From positions 62,001 to 126,000 of the forward strand of contig JBBQWM010000016.1 in assembly GCA_038210655.1 (NCBI GenBank): a DNA stretch of 64,000 nt. Reading direction: 5' to 3'. A program made the position numbers and the translations under genes. The notes under the pieces are model-generated. The model did not search any database. It was not told where the DNA came from and saw only the letters and a list, made by a program, of their open reading frames with translations. Positions within the stretch are counted from its first letter, which is position 1; each line of letters begins with the position of its first letter. Source of the stretch: 54-19 sp038210655 (GTDB lineage: Bacteria > Chloroflexota > Chloroflexia > Chloroheliales > Chloroheliaceae). Positions 43,329 to 51,873 of the stretch are shown one piece after another.

Positions 43329-44453
43329 TTAAGGGAAAACCAGGACGCTATTGTACCAGGAAAGGTAATCCGGGACGTGGGCCGTCCAGTATTCGGCATT
43401 GTGGTCGCCGGGGAAATCAGTCCACTTAAAAGCAATTTTGCGGTCGAGCAAGTTTTGCTTGAGTTCAAGAGCGCGAGGTCGCCAGGTTTTATCGTCGCTA
43501 CCAATATCGATCCATAGCTTGACCTGGGAGATATATTGATTGGTCTTGACCATCGCTACCGGGTCGTGTTTCAAGAACCAATCTTCATCGCCCCACCAGG
43601 GAATTTTCTGATCATAGGTACGCATAGTCGGACTGTGCGCCCCGATCACACCGAAGATATTTGGATAGTTCATCGAAACTTGCAAAGCGCCGTTGCCACC
43701 CATCGAAAGCCCCCCGATGGCCCGACTTTCCTTAAAAGGCAAGGTGCGATAGTTCCCGTCGATATGGTCAACTACCTCGTGCGCCACATATTCACCCCAG
43801 GCCGGGCCGTTATCGGGATGATCCATCCAATATTCCTGGTCTCCGAAAGGCAGCACAATAATAAAAGGCTTGACCTGCCGGGTATTAATCATTTCGTCAA
43901 AGCGATCCAGCAGACCGTACCACATCCATTCATCGATCTTGCCGCTATAGCCGTGTAACATATACAGCACCGGGTAACGTTTTTGTGAAGTAGCGTATTC
44001 CTGGGGCAAATAAATCCGGTACTGCACGTCTTTATTGAGCAGTGTACTGTGAAACTCGACCTCCAAAACCTGACCTTTGCCGCTAAAGTCAACCGTCTTG
44101 GGCGCACCGAGGGGCGGTATTTTTAAAGCAGGGGTCGGATAAGGGGTCGGGGTAGGAGTTACAACCGGCTTAACAGTTGGCGGGACCGGAGTCGCGCCCA
44201 CTAAGCCTCCCCCATCCAACCCGGCTACCCTAACCGGCGTAGCAGTCAAGGCTGCGGCAGGCGCGTTGGTAGCAGGTACAATTGTCGGCACAGAGGTTGG
44301 AATATCCGGCAAACTCACAATCGCGCCCTTGCTATCTTCCAATTCCATTTTTGTAACGGTCGGCGCTGCATCGCCACAGGCGGCTACCAACCCCGCTAAC
44401 AGCGCCCCCAACATCATGAGATTTATAAATCTTATTTTTTTATTGTTCGTCAT
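43329..44453 (-). CDS. Lipoprotein esterase, antigen 85/enterochelin-esterase type
   Basis: 374 residues. The ATG at 44453 follows GGGAAG; the few codons further upstream lie in a MITE-like repeat. A lipoprotein signal ends LLAGLVAAC, then a Thr/Pro/Val-rich linker to about residue 110. The alpha/beta hydrolase domain has the nucleophile elbow GGLSMGGNGAL near 255 and a terminal DFPGDHNAEYW carrying the His; the YRIYLPQEYATSQKRYPVLY start is typical of the putative esterase family. It likely hydrolyses esters at the cell surface. Confidence 0.82.
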   Translation of the reverse strand: MTNNKKIRFINLMMLGALLAGLVAACGDAAPTVTKMELEDSKGAIVSLPDIPTSVPTIVPATNAPAAALTATPVRVAGLDGGGLVGATPVPPTVKPVVTPTPTPYPTPALKIPPLGAPKTVDFSGKGQVLEVEFHSTLLNKDVQYRIYLPQEYATSQKRYPVLYMLHGYSGKIDEWMWYGLLDRFDEMINTRQVKPFIIVLPFGDQEYWMDHPDNGPAWGEYVAHEVVDHIDGNYRTLPFKESRAIGGLSMGGNGALQVSMNYPNIFGVIGAHSPTMRTYDQKIPWWGDEDWFLKHDPVAMVKTNQYISQVKLWIDIGSDDKTWRPRALELKQNLLDRKIAFKWTDFPGDHNAEYWTAHVPDYLSWYNSVLVFP

Positions 44454-44461
44454 TCTTCCCA

Positions 44462-44581
44462 CTAATACCAAGTCCGGTAAAGTAGAGTAGTAGAGAATTT
44501 ATTCTCTTTCCTTTTGCAAAAGGCTAAAGAGAATAAATTCTCTACTACAAATCTTGCCTACTTATTAGGACCTGGTATAAT
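44462..44581. repeat. MITE-like element family C, copy 2 (reversed)
   Basis: CTAATACCAAGTCC at the left and AGGACCTGGTATAAT at the right enclose the palindrome GTAGTAGAGAATTTATTCTC and its complement. It is the reverse complement of the element at 15423-15542. It ends eight bases before the esterase start, so it must supply or contain that gene's promoter. Confidence 0.75.
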
Positions 44582-44699
44582 ACATTCAAAACAAAACAGA
44601 AGGCCAGTCTAAAACCAGCCCAGTTTCCATACTTCCCCTACCTTAATTATAGGTTAAATTATTATAACGCTATTATAGAGTTGAAAAGTTATTTTTTCA

Positions 44700-44727
44700 A
44701 AACAAAAAGTGGGCTAATAGCCCACTC
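44700..44727 (-). terminator. Terminator of the hydrolase lipoprotein gene
   Basis: Stem AGTGGGCT / AGCCCACT (44708-44726) with a 3-base loop; on the minus strand it is followed by TTTTTGTTTT. It is 35 bases after the stop of the gene at 44761. Confidence 0.85.
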
Positions 44728-44760
44728 ATTTTGCCTTCTTTGGTCTGAAAATACGGTTTT

Positions 44761-45855
44761 CTAATGACCGTCCGGGTTCAGGCCATTAAAGAAAGCAAAT
44801 GCGCCTTGCTTCATCCCGGTACAAATCGAATGATCTACCCCCGGAAAGACATTCAAAGTCGCTGAAATACCTGCATTTTGAAGCGCTTTGTAAAACCGGG
44901 TGGTGCGTTCCACCCGTGTCTGGCCCAGATAGGGAGTCCAGGCTACCGGTACATCTTTTGTGCCGACATCCGCTCCACCGACTGCCAACCAAAAAGATAC
45001 CTGACGTAAGGCCGGTAAATCAACCTCGTGTCCAATATAGTGTGATAGGTCGGCGATACCAAAGGGAAAACGCAGGTCGGTTTGGCTGGTGGTATTTTCG
45101 GGCCGGTATTGGGCGGCAGGTAAAGTATAATTACCGGCGGAGATAGCTGCGACCCCTAGCACCCGTTCGGGATAGAAAAAAGCAAAACGATGCGCGATCT
45201 GCCCGCCCCGTGAGAAGCCGAATACCAGCGCTTTTTGGCTAACCGGGTATCCCAACTGAGTGGGTAGTCTGTCCAGCAACTTATCGAGTTCTGGTAGTAG
45301 TACCGCATCGTTGGCGGCAATATTAGCCGGGTCACTGTAGTTGCTATCGTATTTCATGGTCGGGGCAACCAGCACAAAACCATACTCGTCGGCATAAGGT
45401 ATCAAAGGTTGGGCAAAAGCCTGCCCGTTATTACCCATACCATGTATAGCTAAAACCACCTGAAGCGGGCCGGACTTGATATGAGGCGGCAAATGCACAT
45501 AATATTGCGAATCGGCATAAGGAAAATTATATAGGCTGGTCGGCTTCGGAGGCGAGGTTGTCGCCGGAGCAGTGCTGGGTATTGTGGTAGGGGCGGTAGT
45601 TGCGGCCTGGGCGGTTGTTGCCGGGACCGTACTCACTGTCGTCCCGGCGGTAGTAGCTGAGGCTGCCGTAGTTGCAAACGGGTTCACATTGGGTGCTGCC
45701 GGAGTAGCTACTGTGCTGGCAGCCTGGGTTGGGTTAGTTGCCGGGGTAGGAGTTGCCAGTCCTGCGTCCGAACAGCCGACCAGAAAAAAAAGGCTGAAAA
45801 CCAGGGCTATAATAAGCGCCCTGCTTCTGCCTTCCGATTTACCTGCTAACTTCAT
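44761..45855 (-). CDS. Lipoprotein alpha/beta hydrolase
   Basis: 364 residues. The signal peptide ends in FFLVGC, followed by about 75 residues rich in Thr, Ala and Pro, a spacer typical of surface lipoproteins here. The hydrolase domain shows LAIHGMGNNGQAFAQ near residue 140, the nucleophile elbow VFGFSRGGQIAHRF near 210 and FPGVDHSICTGM at the C-terminus. It resembles feruloyl esterase/PHB-depolymerase-like hydrolases. The substrate is unknown. A good terminator follows. Confidence 0.82.
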   Translation of the reverse strand: MKLAGKSEGRSRALIIALVFSLFFLVGCSDAGLATPTPATNPTQAASTVATPAAPNVNPFATTAASATTAGTTVSTVPATTAQAATTAPTTIPSTAPATTSPPKPTSLYNFPYADSQYYVHLPPHIKSGPLQVVLAIHGMGNNGQAFAQPLIPYADEYGFVLVAPTMKYDSNYSDPANIAANDAVLLPELDKLLDRLPTQLGYPVSQKALVFGFSRGGQIAHRFAFFYPERVLGVAAISAGNYTLPAAQYRPENTTSQTDLRFPFGIADLSHYIGHEVDLPALRQVSFWLAVGGADVGTKDVPVAWTPYLGQTRVERTTRFYKALQNAGISATLNVFPGVDHSICTGMKQGAFAFFNGLNPDGH

Positions 45856-46267
45856 TTTACGTCCTACCCACTCAAAAGCTGTTACAACAAGCTCGTCACA
45901 GAGCTAAAGTTGTGCGTCAATAGCGTATAATGTTTTACGCTTACCTGATTCTCTGGCTCACCAGCCAAAGTTATTCCCGTCTACTTCACTACAATATATA
46001 TAATACGAAAATATTGCGGGAAAGTTTTAGGTTTATTCTATTTTGTGTTGTTATCAAAAGGGAAAAACCCCATATAGATATTAACGCCCGAAAACCTAAT
46101 CTATTTTATCCGATGTTTTGCAAGATTGCAACAGCCCATTAGAACTATTTTTGTTTCTAAGTTAACTTTAAATAATCGTCCACTAAACATCCCTGGACGG
46201 AGCAAGCCCCACAGAGAACGGGGGTATTTTGTTAGATGGCTCCGCCCATAGACCGTCCTTTGCCTCC
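45856..46267. other. Gene-free AT-rich stretch with a repeat
   Basis: 45930-46160 is AT-rich with one 70-codon open frame that has no start signal or protein-like composition, so I do not call it. 46196-46262 is a copy of the GGAGCAA...ATGGCTCCGCCCATAGACCG motif also present near 6954-7075. Confidence 0.45.
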
Positions 46268-47383
46268 CTACAATTTTACCAGCACTAACTTTGCGATATA
46301 ATCGCCCGTTTTGATCTCCTTTACGCCGGGTGGGGTGGATGGGGTAGAGGGCGGGTTTCCGACACGTTCCGGCAAAATCTTGAGCAAAATCAATGAATAG
46401 TTTTCAAAGGTTTTGGGAGCGTCCTGCCGGGTTGGGCCAAGTGTAGTCAACTTGAAACTACCGACCGACTGACCGCTTTTGCTAACGCCGACCTCGATGA
46501 CTACCTGCCCTGACCAGGCGCAGGCGATACTAGCGCCAATCGGACAGCGCGAATCTTCGGTTACATTGGCAAACTTGATCTGCAAATTCTCCGAAGCTAA
46601 TAGGGCAGTTTGGTCAACTTTGAGATCAAAGACCGTACCTACCTCGGCCTTGACTGGTTCGTTGCCAATCGGGGTATTAACGACCCCGGCTTTGGAAATT
46701 ATCAAATCAACCGTATAATCCGAAATAGCGATAGCTTTCGGTTCGCCTGCCGAGGTATAATCCCGGTTAGGAGTGACCTTAACCAGGCCAAAATAATAAT
46801 CTTCGAGGAATTTTTTATCGGTTTCCAGGAAAAATTTTTGGAAATCGCGGTAGCCGTATAGCCGAGATTTGCCAAGTGACTGACCGTTCTTAGAGACTTC
46901 TATCTCGATAACAACCTGATTGGTCTGCACACATTTGACCGTGACCGAGCAGCGCGTGTCGCCTAACACTCCCGCGAACTTAACTTGCAGATTTTCAGAG
47001 GCTACCAGGGCGCTCTGGTTATATTTAAGGCTGACGGCTGTATCGAGTTTGGCATTGACGGCTCCGGCAGGGTTGGCAGTGACCGCCGTAGTGGTGGCTG
47101 GCGCGGTCGTGTTCGGGGCGGCAGTCGTCGTTTTGGGTGCAGCCGTCGTAGTAGGGGGTGGTGTTTTAGTAGCCAGTGGCGCGGTGGTGGCTGGTAGGGC
47201 AGTCGTCGCTGGAATAGCGGTGGTTGGGTTTGGCGCAGGCGTGGCAAGGGCCGGACCAACCGAGGTTGGCGAAGCATCCCCACAGGCGGCTAACAGCCCC
47301 AGGCAAAGCCAGGCAGCCAGCAAAATCAAGCTTAGTTTGGAGTGGGCCATTTGTAGGCCGGTCGGTTTCAACACAGGTTTCAT
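46268..47383 (-). CDS. Lipoprotein with duplicated Cys-containing domain
   Basis: 371 residues, AAAGGA ten bases before the ATG. The signal peptide ends CLGLLAAC, followed by an Ala/Thr/Pro-rich linker to about residue 105. Two tandem domains of about 120 residues follow, each with ASENLQ(V/I)KFA..., a Cys pair and VVIE(I/V)(E/G)VSKxGQS. The second keeps DSRCPIGASIACAWSGQ, a motif found in small secreted beta-domain proteins; in the first it is degraded to RCSVTVKCVQTNQ. The function is unknown. Confidence 0.78.
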   Translation of the reverse strand: MKPVLKPTGLQMAHSKLSLILLAAWLCLGLLAACGDASPTSVGPALATPAPNPTTAIPATTALPATTAPLATKTPPPTTTAAPKTTTAAPNTTAPATTTAVTANPAGAVNAKLDTAVSLKYNQSALVASENLQVKFAGVLGDTRCSVTVKCVQTNQVVIEIEVSKNGQSLGKSRLYGYRDFQKFFLETDKKFLEDYYFGLVKVTPNRDYTSAGEPKAIAISDYTVDLIISKAGVVNTPIGNEPVKAEVGTVFDLKVDQTALLASENLQIKFANVTEDSRCPIGASIACAWSGQVVIEVGVSKSGQSVGSFKLTTLGPTRQDAPKTFENYSLILLKILPERVGNPPSTPSTPPGVKEIKTGDYIAKLVLVKL

Positions 47384-47530
47384 TTTAGCTAAATCCTTTC
47401 AAATCGTTAGGCCGGGTCATTTCTCAAACGCAAGGTCCCTATTTATGCCCCTCTCTATTAAACACCATTACACCCCAAAAAATTACACATTCCCAAAAAT
47501 CAGTTAACTATCCGCTTTTCTCTCTTACTT

Positions 47531-47566
47531 CTCTATTCTGCATTCTGCATTCTCTATTCTGCATTC
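47531..47566. repeat. 7-base tandem repeat
   Basis: Steps of ATTCTGC, ATTCTGC, ATTCTCT, ATTCTGC, ATTCTTA running into the 3' end of panE. Confidence 0.65.
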
Positions 47567-48574
47567 TTACTTCTGCCTTTCTCCAATCGCTTTCACTAGC
47601 AAATAAAGGGTGCGATTAATCGGGGCGGTCAGGCCAAGCCGTTCGGCGGTGCGAACGACTGCGCCATTGATAGCCTCGATTTCGGTGGAGCGACCTCGCC
47701 GTACATCGGTTAGCATCGAACTGAGGTTGGCTGAGGTTAGCTCGGCGACGCGGCGGGCGCGGGCGGCGGCTTCCTGGGGCGGATAACCCAAATCGATTTG
47801 AGCCGCTTGTGCAATCTGGGCTGCTTCGATGGCGGCGGAGTCGAGTAAATCGCGGGTAGCAGGCCGTTCGAGTAGTTCGCCATTGGTACAACCGAGCAGG
47901 GCGGTCAGAGGATTGATCGCGCAGTTTACGACCAGTTTGGTCCAGACTAGCCCACTCACATCTGGGCCGAGTATGATATCCAGGTCGAGGCCTCGCAAGC
48001 GATCAGCGAAAGTTGTCAGGGTTTCCTGGGCGAAGGGAGATAGGCCGGGCGCGAGACCGAGAGCGGTCTGGCCCAATCCGGCCAAGCGCACCCGGCCCGG
48101 CCCTAACAAAGTTGCTCCCAGGCTGGTTACGCCTTGCCCGACCCGTTCGCTTCCTAAAACGGCGGCTAGTTGTTCGGCGTTACCCAGCCCATTTTGCAAG
48201 GTCAGTGCCAGCCCACCCTCGCCCAAAACCGTCGCAGCCTGCTCTGCCGCCGAAGCCGTTCGGTAGCTTTTGACCAGCACTAGAGCCAATTCGACCGGAC
48301 GATCCACCAGGGCGGCGCTCTCGACCGGCTTTAGACTTGTTACTCGGTAAGAGCCATCCGGGTCAGTTGGGTAGCGGTGGGCGGCAGGCCAGGTGGCGGC
48401 CACCTGGGGAGCCAGTTCGAGCCGCAGACCCTCCCGCTCTATTGCGTTCAGGTGTTCACGGCTGGACGGGCCGCCCACCAGCCAAATTTCAGCCTGCTCC
48501 GCCCCGCCATTTAAGGCCAACAGCCCGGCATAAAGACTGCCGAGCGCTCCGGCCCCGATCACCGCTATCTTCAT
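47567..48574 (-). CDS. panE: 2-dehydropantoate 2-reductase
   Basis: 335 residues from the ATG giving MKIAVIGAGALGSLYAG, the NADPH-binding start; a further ATG four codons upstream is possible. It reduces ketopantoate to pantoate in pantothenate synthesis. The catalytic lysine lies in WTKLVVNCAINPLTALLG near residue 205, and the substrate-binding Glu in STEIEAINGAVV near 290. It is divergent from coaX with 265 bases between. Confidence 0.92.
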   Translation of the reverse strand: MKIAVIGAGALGSLYAGLLALNGGAEQAEIWLVGGPSSREHLNAIEREGLRLELAPQVAATWPAAHRYPTDPDGSYRVTSLKPVESAALVDRPVELALVLVKSYRTASAAEQAATVLGEGGLALTLQNGLGNAEQLAAVLGSERVGQGVTSLGATLLGPGRVRLAGLGQTALGLAPGLSPFAQETLTTFADRLRGLDLDIILGPDVSGLVWTKLVVNCAINPLTALLGCTNGELLERPATRDLLDSAAIEAAQIAQAAQIDLGYPPQEAAARARRVAELTSANLSSMLTDVRRGRSTEIEAINGAVVRTAERLGLTAPINRTLYLLVKAIGERQK

Positions 48575-48650
48575 ATTTGTTTGCATCCTATCGAAAGTAA
48601 TTTATGGACAAAAGCTAACTGCCCGTTTATCAGGACTAATTACAGGCAAT

Positions 48651-48686
48651 TTTATCCTGTATATTCTGTGTATCCCTGTTAAATTC
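48651..48686. repeat. 9-base tandem repeat
   Basis: TATCCTGTA, TATTCTGTG, TATCCCTGTTAAA; same family as 3363-3398 and 62938-62970, in the panE-coaX gap. Confidence 0.55.
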
Positions 48687-48755
48687 CCAGAAGCTTATGC
48701 GAAACGGCTCTGCATCGTCAATTCCGTTCGTTATGTCGTTTTCAATAAACAAGTG

Positions 48756-48761
48756 TATAAT
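48756..48761 (+). promoter_or_regulatory. -10 element for coaX
   Basis: TGTATAAT with TATAAT at 48756-48761, 79 bases before the GTG start of coaX; the -35 is unclear. Confidence 0.4.
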
Positions 48762-48839
48762 ACGGGCAATTAGACTTGCTTTAGCGGTCAGTTGACTTTT
48801 AATAGCTCGTTTTATCGCTTAATAGAAAGGGGCAAAGTC

Positions 48840-49634
48840 GTGTTGCTGGCGGTCGATGTGGGTAATACCAATGTAGTGCTAGGTATATTTGAAGGCGACA
48901 AGGTCAAGGCCAGTTGGCGAGTGCAGACCGAACGTCGCCGAATGCCGGACGAATGGGGCGTGATGGTGCTGGCTTTGTTGCAACATCGGGGTCATCAGGC
49001 TTCTGACGTGACGGACGTAGTTATTTCAAGCGTAGTACCGCCCCTGACTTCCGCTATGCGCGAGATGGCCGAGCTTTACTTTGGCAAAAAGGCGTTGGTA
49101 GTTGAACCGGGGATTAAGACCGGGGTGGCGGTACGCTACGAGAACCCCCGTGAGGTCGGAGCCGACCGAATTGTAAATGCGGTGGCGGCTTATCATTATT
49201 ATGGTGGCCCAGCGATCATCATCGACTTTGGGACAGCGACCACTTTTGACGCGCTCTCCAGTAACGGCGAGTATCTGGGCGGCGCAATTGCACCCGGTAT
49301 CAATATCGCCTCGGAAGCCCTTTTCCAGGTTGCCAGCCGTCTTTTCAGGGTTGAGCTAATACCGCCCAAACAGGCTATCGGGCGCAACACGGCTGCCAGT
49401 ATGCAGTCGGGCATTATGTTTGGCTATATCGGGCTGGTGGATGGTCTGGTCAAGCGATTTAAGGAAGAATTGACTGCTACCAATCCGTTAGCGCTAGGCC
49501 AGAAGATCATGGTTATCGCTACCGGCGGGCTGGCCGAAGTCGTCGCCCAGGAAGCCGCCAACCTGATTGATGTGGTAGACCAGGAATTGACTTTGCAAGG
49601 GTTGCGGCTGATCCACGAACTTAACAACAGCTAA
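48840..49634 (+). CDS. coaX: Type III pantothenate kinase
   Basis: 264 residues from the GTG at 48840 (AAAGGGG eight bases upstream), matching the family length; the longer frame adds a non-conserved leader. It phosphorylates pantothenate, the first step of CoA synthesis, and needs a monovalent cation. The phosphate loop LLAVDVGNTNVVLG is N-terminal, VGADRIVNAVAAY near 105, and DFGTATTFDALS near 128. It heads a plus-strand run with the DUF4351 protein and coaBC. Confidence 0.93.
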   Translation: MLLAVDVGNTNVVLGIFEGDKVKASWRVQTERRRMPDEWGVMVLALLQHRGHQASDVTDVVISSVVPPLTSAMREMAELYFGKKALVVEPGIKTGVAVRYENPREVGADRIVNAVAAYHYYGGPAIIIDFGTATTFDALSSNGEYLGGAIAPGINIASEALFQVASRLFRVELIPPKQAIGRNTAASMQSGIMFGYIGLVDGLVKRFKEELTATNPLALGQKIMVIATGGLAEVVAQEAANLIDVVDQELTLQGLRLIHELNNS

Positions 49635-49662
49635 GGGCGAGTTTAAGCAAAAGGAGCAAGTT

Positions 49663-49896
49663 ATGTGGATTGAAACCAGTTGGTCAAAAAAAGCAATCCT
49701 GACTATTACGAAGCGCCAACTCACCCACAAATTTGGCTTACTTAACCCTGAGTTAGAAGCGCAACTCGCCGACTTGTCCCAGAGGCAATTAGAAGATTTG
49801 GCGGAAGCTTTGCTAGATTTCTCGGAAGTAGCCCAACTCGAAGCCTGGATGCAGGCTAACCCGGAAAAAGTGGCCTCTGAGGTGGGCGAAGCGTAG
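49663..49896 (+). CDS. Stand-alone DUF4351 protein
   Basis: 77 residues, AAAGGAG eight bases before the ATG. From residue 12 it follows the DUF4351 pattern: ILTITKRQLTHKFGLL, LSQRQLEDLAEALLDF and LEAWM. The domain often ends transposase-like or Uma2-type proteins, as in the gene at 42252, but here stands alone. It is small and helical, of unknown role, and sits between coaX and coaBC with short gaps, so it is probably co-transcribed. Confidence 0.75.
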   Translation: MWIETSWSKKAILTITKRQLTHKFGLLNPELEAQLADLSQRQLEDLAEALLDFSEVAQLEAWMQANPEKVASEVGEA

Positions 49897-49941
49897 TACA
49901 AAATACAGACTACCCTGGTATCAGTGTGGATTAATATTAAG

Positions 49942-51159
49942 ATGAACCTGAAAGATAAAAATATTCTGTTGGGCGTTTCCGGCGGCATCGCGGCTTACAA
50001 AGTAGTCCAGGTCGCCCGTGATTTGACGGTAGCCGGGGCGCGGGTCAGTGTGCTGATGACTCCGGCAGCGACCCGCTTTGTCACACCCTTGACCTTTCAG
50101 TCGCTCACGCGCTACAAAGTCTATACCGAAGTGTGGGAAGGCTGGACGCAGGAGGAGCAAGGTCATATCTCGCTGGCACGTGAGGCTGACCTGGTGGTGA
50201 TTGCTCCGGCCACTGCCGATATTTTGGCTCGTCTTGCGCTCGGTCTGGCCGACGATGTTATCACGACGACGTTGCTGGGTCTGCCGCCCGGCGTGCCGCT
50301 TTTGCTGGCTCCGGCGATGGAGACTCATATGTATCAGCACCCGGCTACCCAGCAACATTTGCAAACTTTGCAAGAACGGGGAGCCGAAATTATCGAGCCG
50401 GGCTATGGCATGCTGGCTTCCGGCGCGGTCGGGACAGGCCGGATGGCGGAAGCGGCCCAGATTGTGGCGGCGGTTCGGTTGGCCCTCGGACGGCGTAACG
50501 GCGATTTGGTTGGCAAGCGGGTAGTCATTACGGCGGGTGGTACGCAGGAGGCCCTTGACCCCGTGCGTTACATCGGCAACCGTTCGAGTGGGCAGATGGG
50601 TTACGCGCTGGCTGAACAGGCCCTCTCGCGTGGAGCGCAGGTTACGCTTATTTCCGGCCCGGTCAAGCTCGAACCGCCCTACGGCTGCGATTTTATAAGC
50701 ATCATTAGCGCCCGCGAAATGGAGGTTGCCGTCCACGCCGCTTTGAATGCAGAGCCAAAAGCCGATGTGCTGATTATGGCGGCGGCAGTCGCCGATTTCC
50801 GGCCTATCAGCGCCAGCACTCAGAAGATCAAAAAAGATGGCAGCGGAATCGCCCCAACCATCGAACTGACCTTGAACCCGGACATCCTGGCGGGCCTTAA
50901 AGGGCAGGCCGGGCTAGAAGGGTTGTTGCGGGTCGGGTTTGCTGCCGAAACCCAGGACTTGACCCTTAATGCCGAGAAAAAGCTGCACAGCAAAGACCTC
51001 GATTTGATCGTTGCCAACGAAGCGGTTAGCAGCATCGGGCAACCCGACAACGAAGTGACCCTGATCGAGCGGGGCGGTCTTATTACCAACCTTGATCGTA
51101 TGCCGAAAGCTGCCGTCGCAGAGCAGATTCTGAACAAGATTGTCGAATTGTGGGGATGA
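49942..51159 (+). CDS. coaBC: Bifunctional phosphopantothenoylcysteine synthetase/decarboxylase
   Basis: 405 residues. The N-terminal CoaC domain (FMN flavoprotein) shows LLGVSGGIAAYK, the active-site His in GHISLAREADLVVIAPATAD and APAMETHMYQHPATQ. The C-terminal CoaB domain shows VVITAGGTQEALDPVRYI and NRSSGQMGYALAEQA near 200. Two decarboxylase positions differ from the E. coli-type motifs: Glu in PAME where Asn is usual, and Ser in LASGAVGTGRM where Cys is usual. It adds cysteine to phosphopantothenate and decarboxylates it. Confidence 0.95.
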   Translation: MNLKDKNILLGVSGGIAAYKVVQVARDLTVAGARVSVLMTPAATRFVTPLTFQSLTRYKVYTEVWEGWTQEEQGHISLAREADLVVIAPATADILARLALGLADDVITTTLLGLPPGVPLLLAPAMETHMYQHPATQQHLQTLQERGAEIIEPGYGMLASGAVGTGRMAEAAQIVAAVRLALGRRNGDLVGKRVVITAGGTQEALDPVRYIGNRSSGQMGYALAEQALSRGAQVTLISGPVKLEPPYGCDFISIISAREMEVAVHAALNAEPKADVLIMAAAVADFRPISASTQKIKKDGSGIAPTIELTLNPDILAGLKGQAGLEGLLRVGFAAETQDLTLNAEKKLHSKDLDLIVANEAVSSIGQPDNEVTLIERGGLITNLDRMPKAAVAEQILNKIVELWG

Positions 51160-51189
51160 GGATAGATTAAGCTTAAAAGGATTTTGTGA

Positions 51190-51873
51190 ATGAGTTCAAT
51201 TTCAGTTGAGGAAGGGCATAGGGAGCAGTTAGACCGCACTCGCGGTTCGAGCCATGCCCCGTTTCAGTCGGTCAACCGGGCCTTAGTCTTGTACTGGCTC
51301 TTTTGTCTGGCGGTCGGCTTGGTATTTTTGCGCGAAGAATTATTTAGCTGGCGCATTCCGGCAGCCTGGGGGCAAGCCCCAATCCAGTTAGCCTATGCCG
51401 TTGCTATCACCCTATTCAACGAATGGGCTTATATCAAAGTAGCCCGGTCGGACGGTAGGCCCTTTTCGCTTTCGGCGACGGCGATTTTCACCCTGATAAA
51501 TGGGGTATTGGAAGTCTTTGCTTTTATGGCTTTCTTCCGGCTTTTGGAAGGTGGTTCGCGCTGGTTGTTGGGGCCGGATTGGGGTGTAGTCAACTTTATC
51601 TTTGGGTTTATCGGCTTTGTGGTTTATTCCGGGATTGCCCACGCCTTTTTCTGGGCGCGGGCCTTGCCACGCCACTTTACCGCCGAACCACGCTGGCAAC
51701 GTCTTCGCAAGCTACTTAGCCCGATCCAGGCTTTGATCGTTCTCGGTTGGTGTCTATATTTCTTTGCAACAGGCGACATCTGGACGCTAGTTGGGTTGCA
51801 TATGATTATTGATGCGGTGCTAATGAGTCATGTACGTCCGCCAGTGCTAACCTCGGTGCAGCAAACCGCATGA
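51190..51873 (+). CDS. Multi-pass membrane protein
   Basis: 227 residues, AAGGA eight bases before the ATG. Five to six transmembrane helices after a charged N-terminus. HAFFWARALPRH and GLHMIIDAVLMSH carry histidines at places loosely like CPBP (CAAX protease-like) proteins, but the paired-Glu motif is not clear, so I do not assign protease function. The stop overlaps the start of the next gene by four bases (ATGA), indicating coupling with the EamA transporter. Confidence 0.65.
   Translation: MSSISVEEGHREQLDRTRGSSHAPFQSVNRALVLYWLFCLAVGLVFLREELFSWRIPAAWGQAPIQLAYAVAITLFNEWAYIKVARSDGRPFSLSATAIFTLINGVLEVFAFMAFFRLLEGGSRWLLGPDWGVVNFIFGFIGFVVYSGIAHAFFWARALPRHFTAEPRWQRLRKLLSPIQALIVLGWCLYFFATGDIWTLVGLHMIIDAVLMSHVRPPVLTSVQQTA

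Noticed and set aside
45930..46142. 70-codon ORF in the AT-rich gap
   Set aside because: No ribosome-binding site, no recognisable motif and composition expected of AT-rich non-coding DNA.
51190..51873. CAAX-protease (CPBP) function for the membrane protein
   Set aside because: His-containing helices are suggestive, but the paired glutamate motif is not clear.
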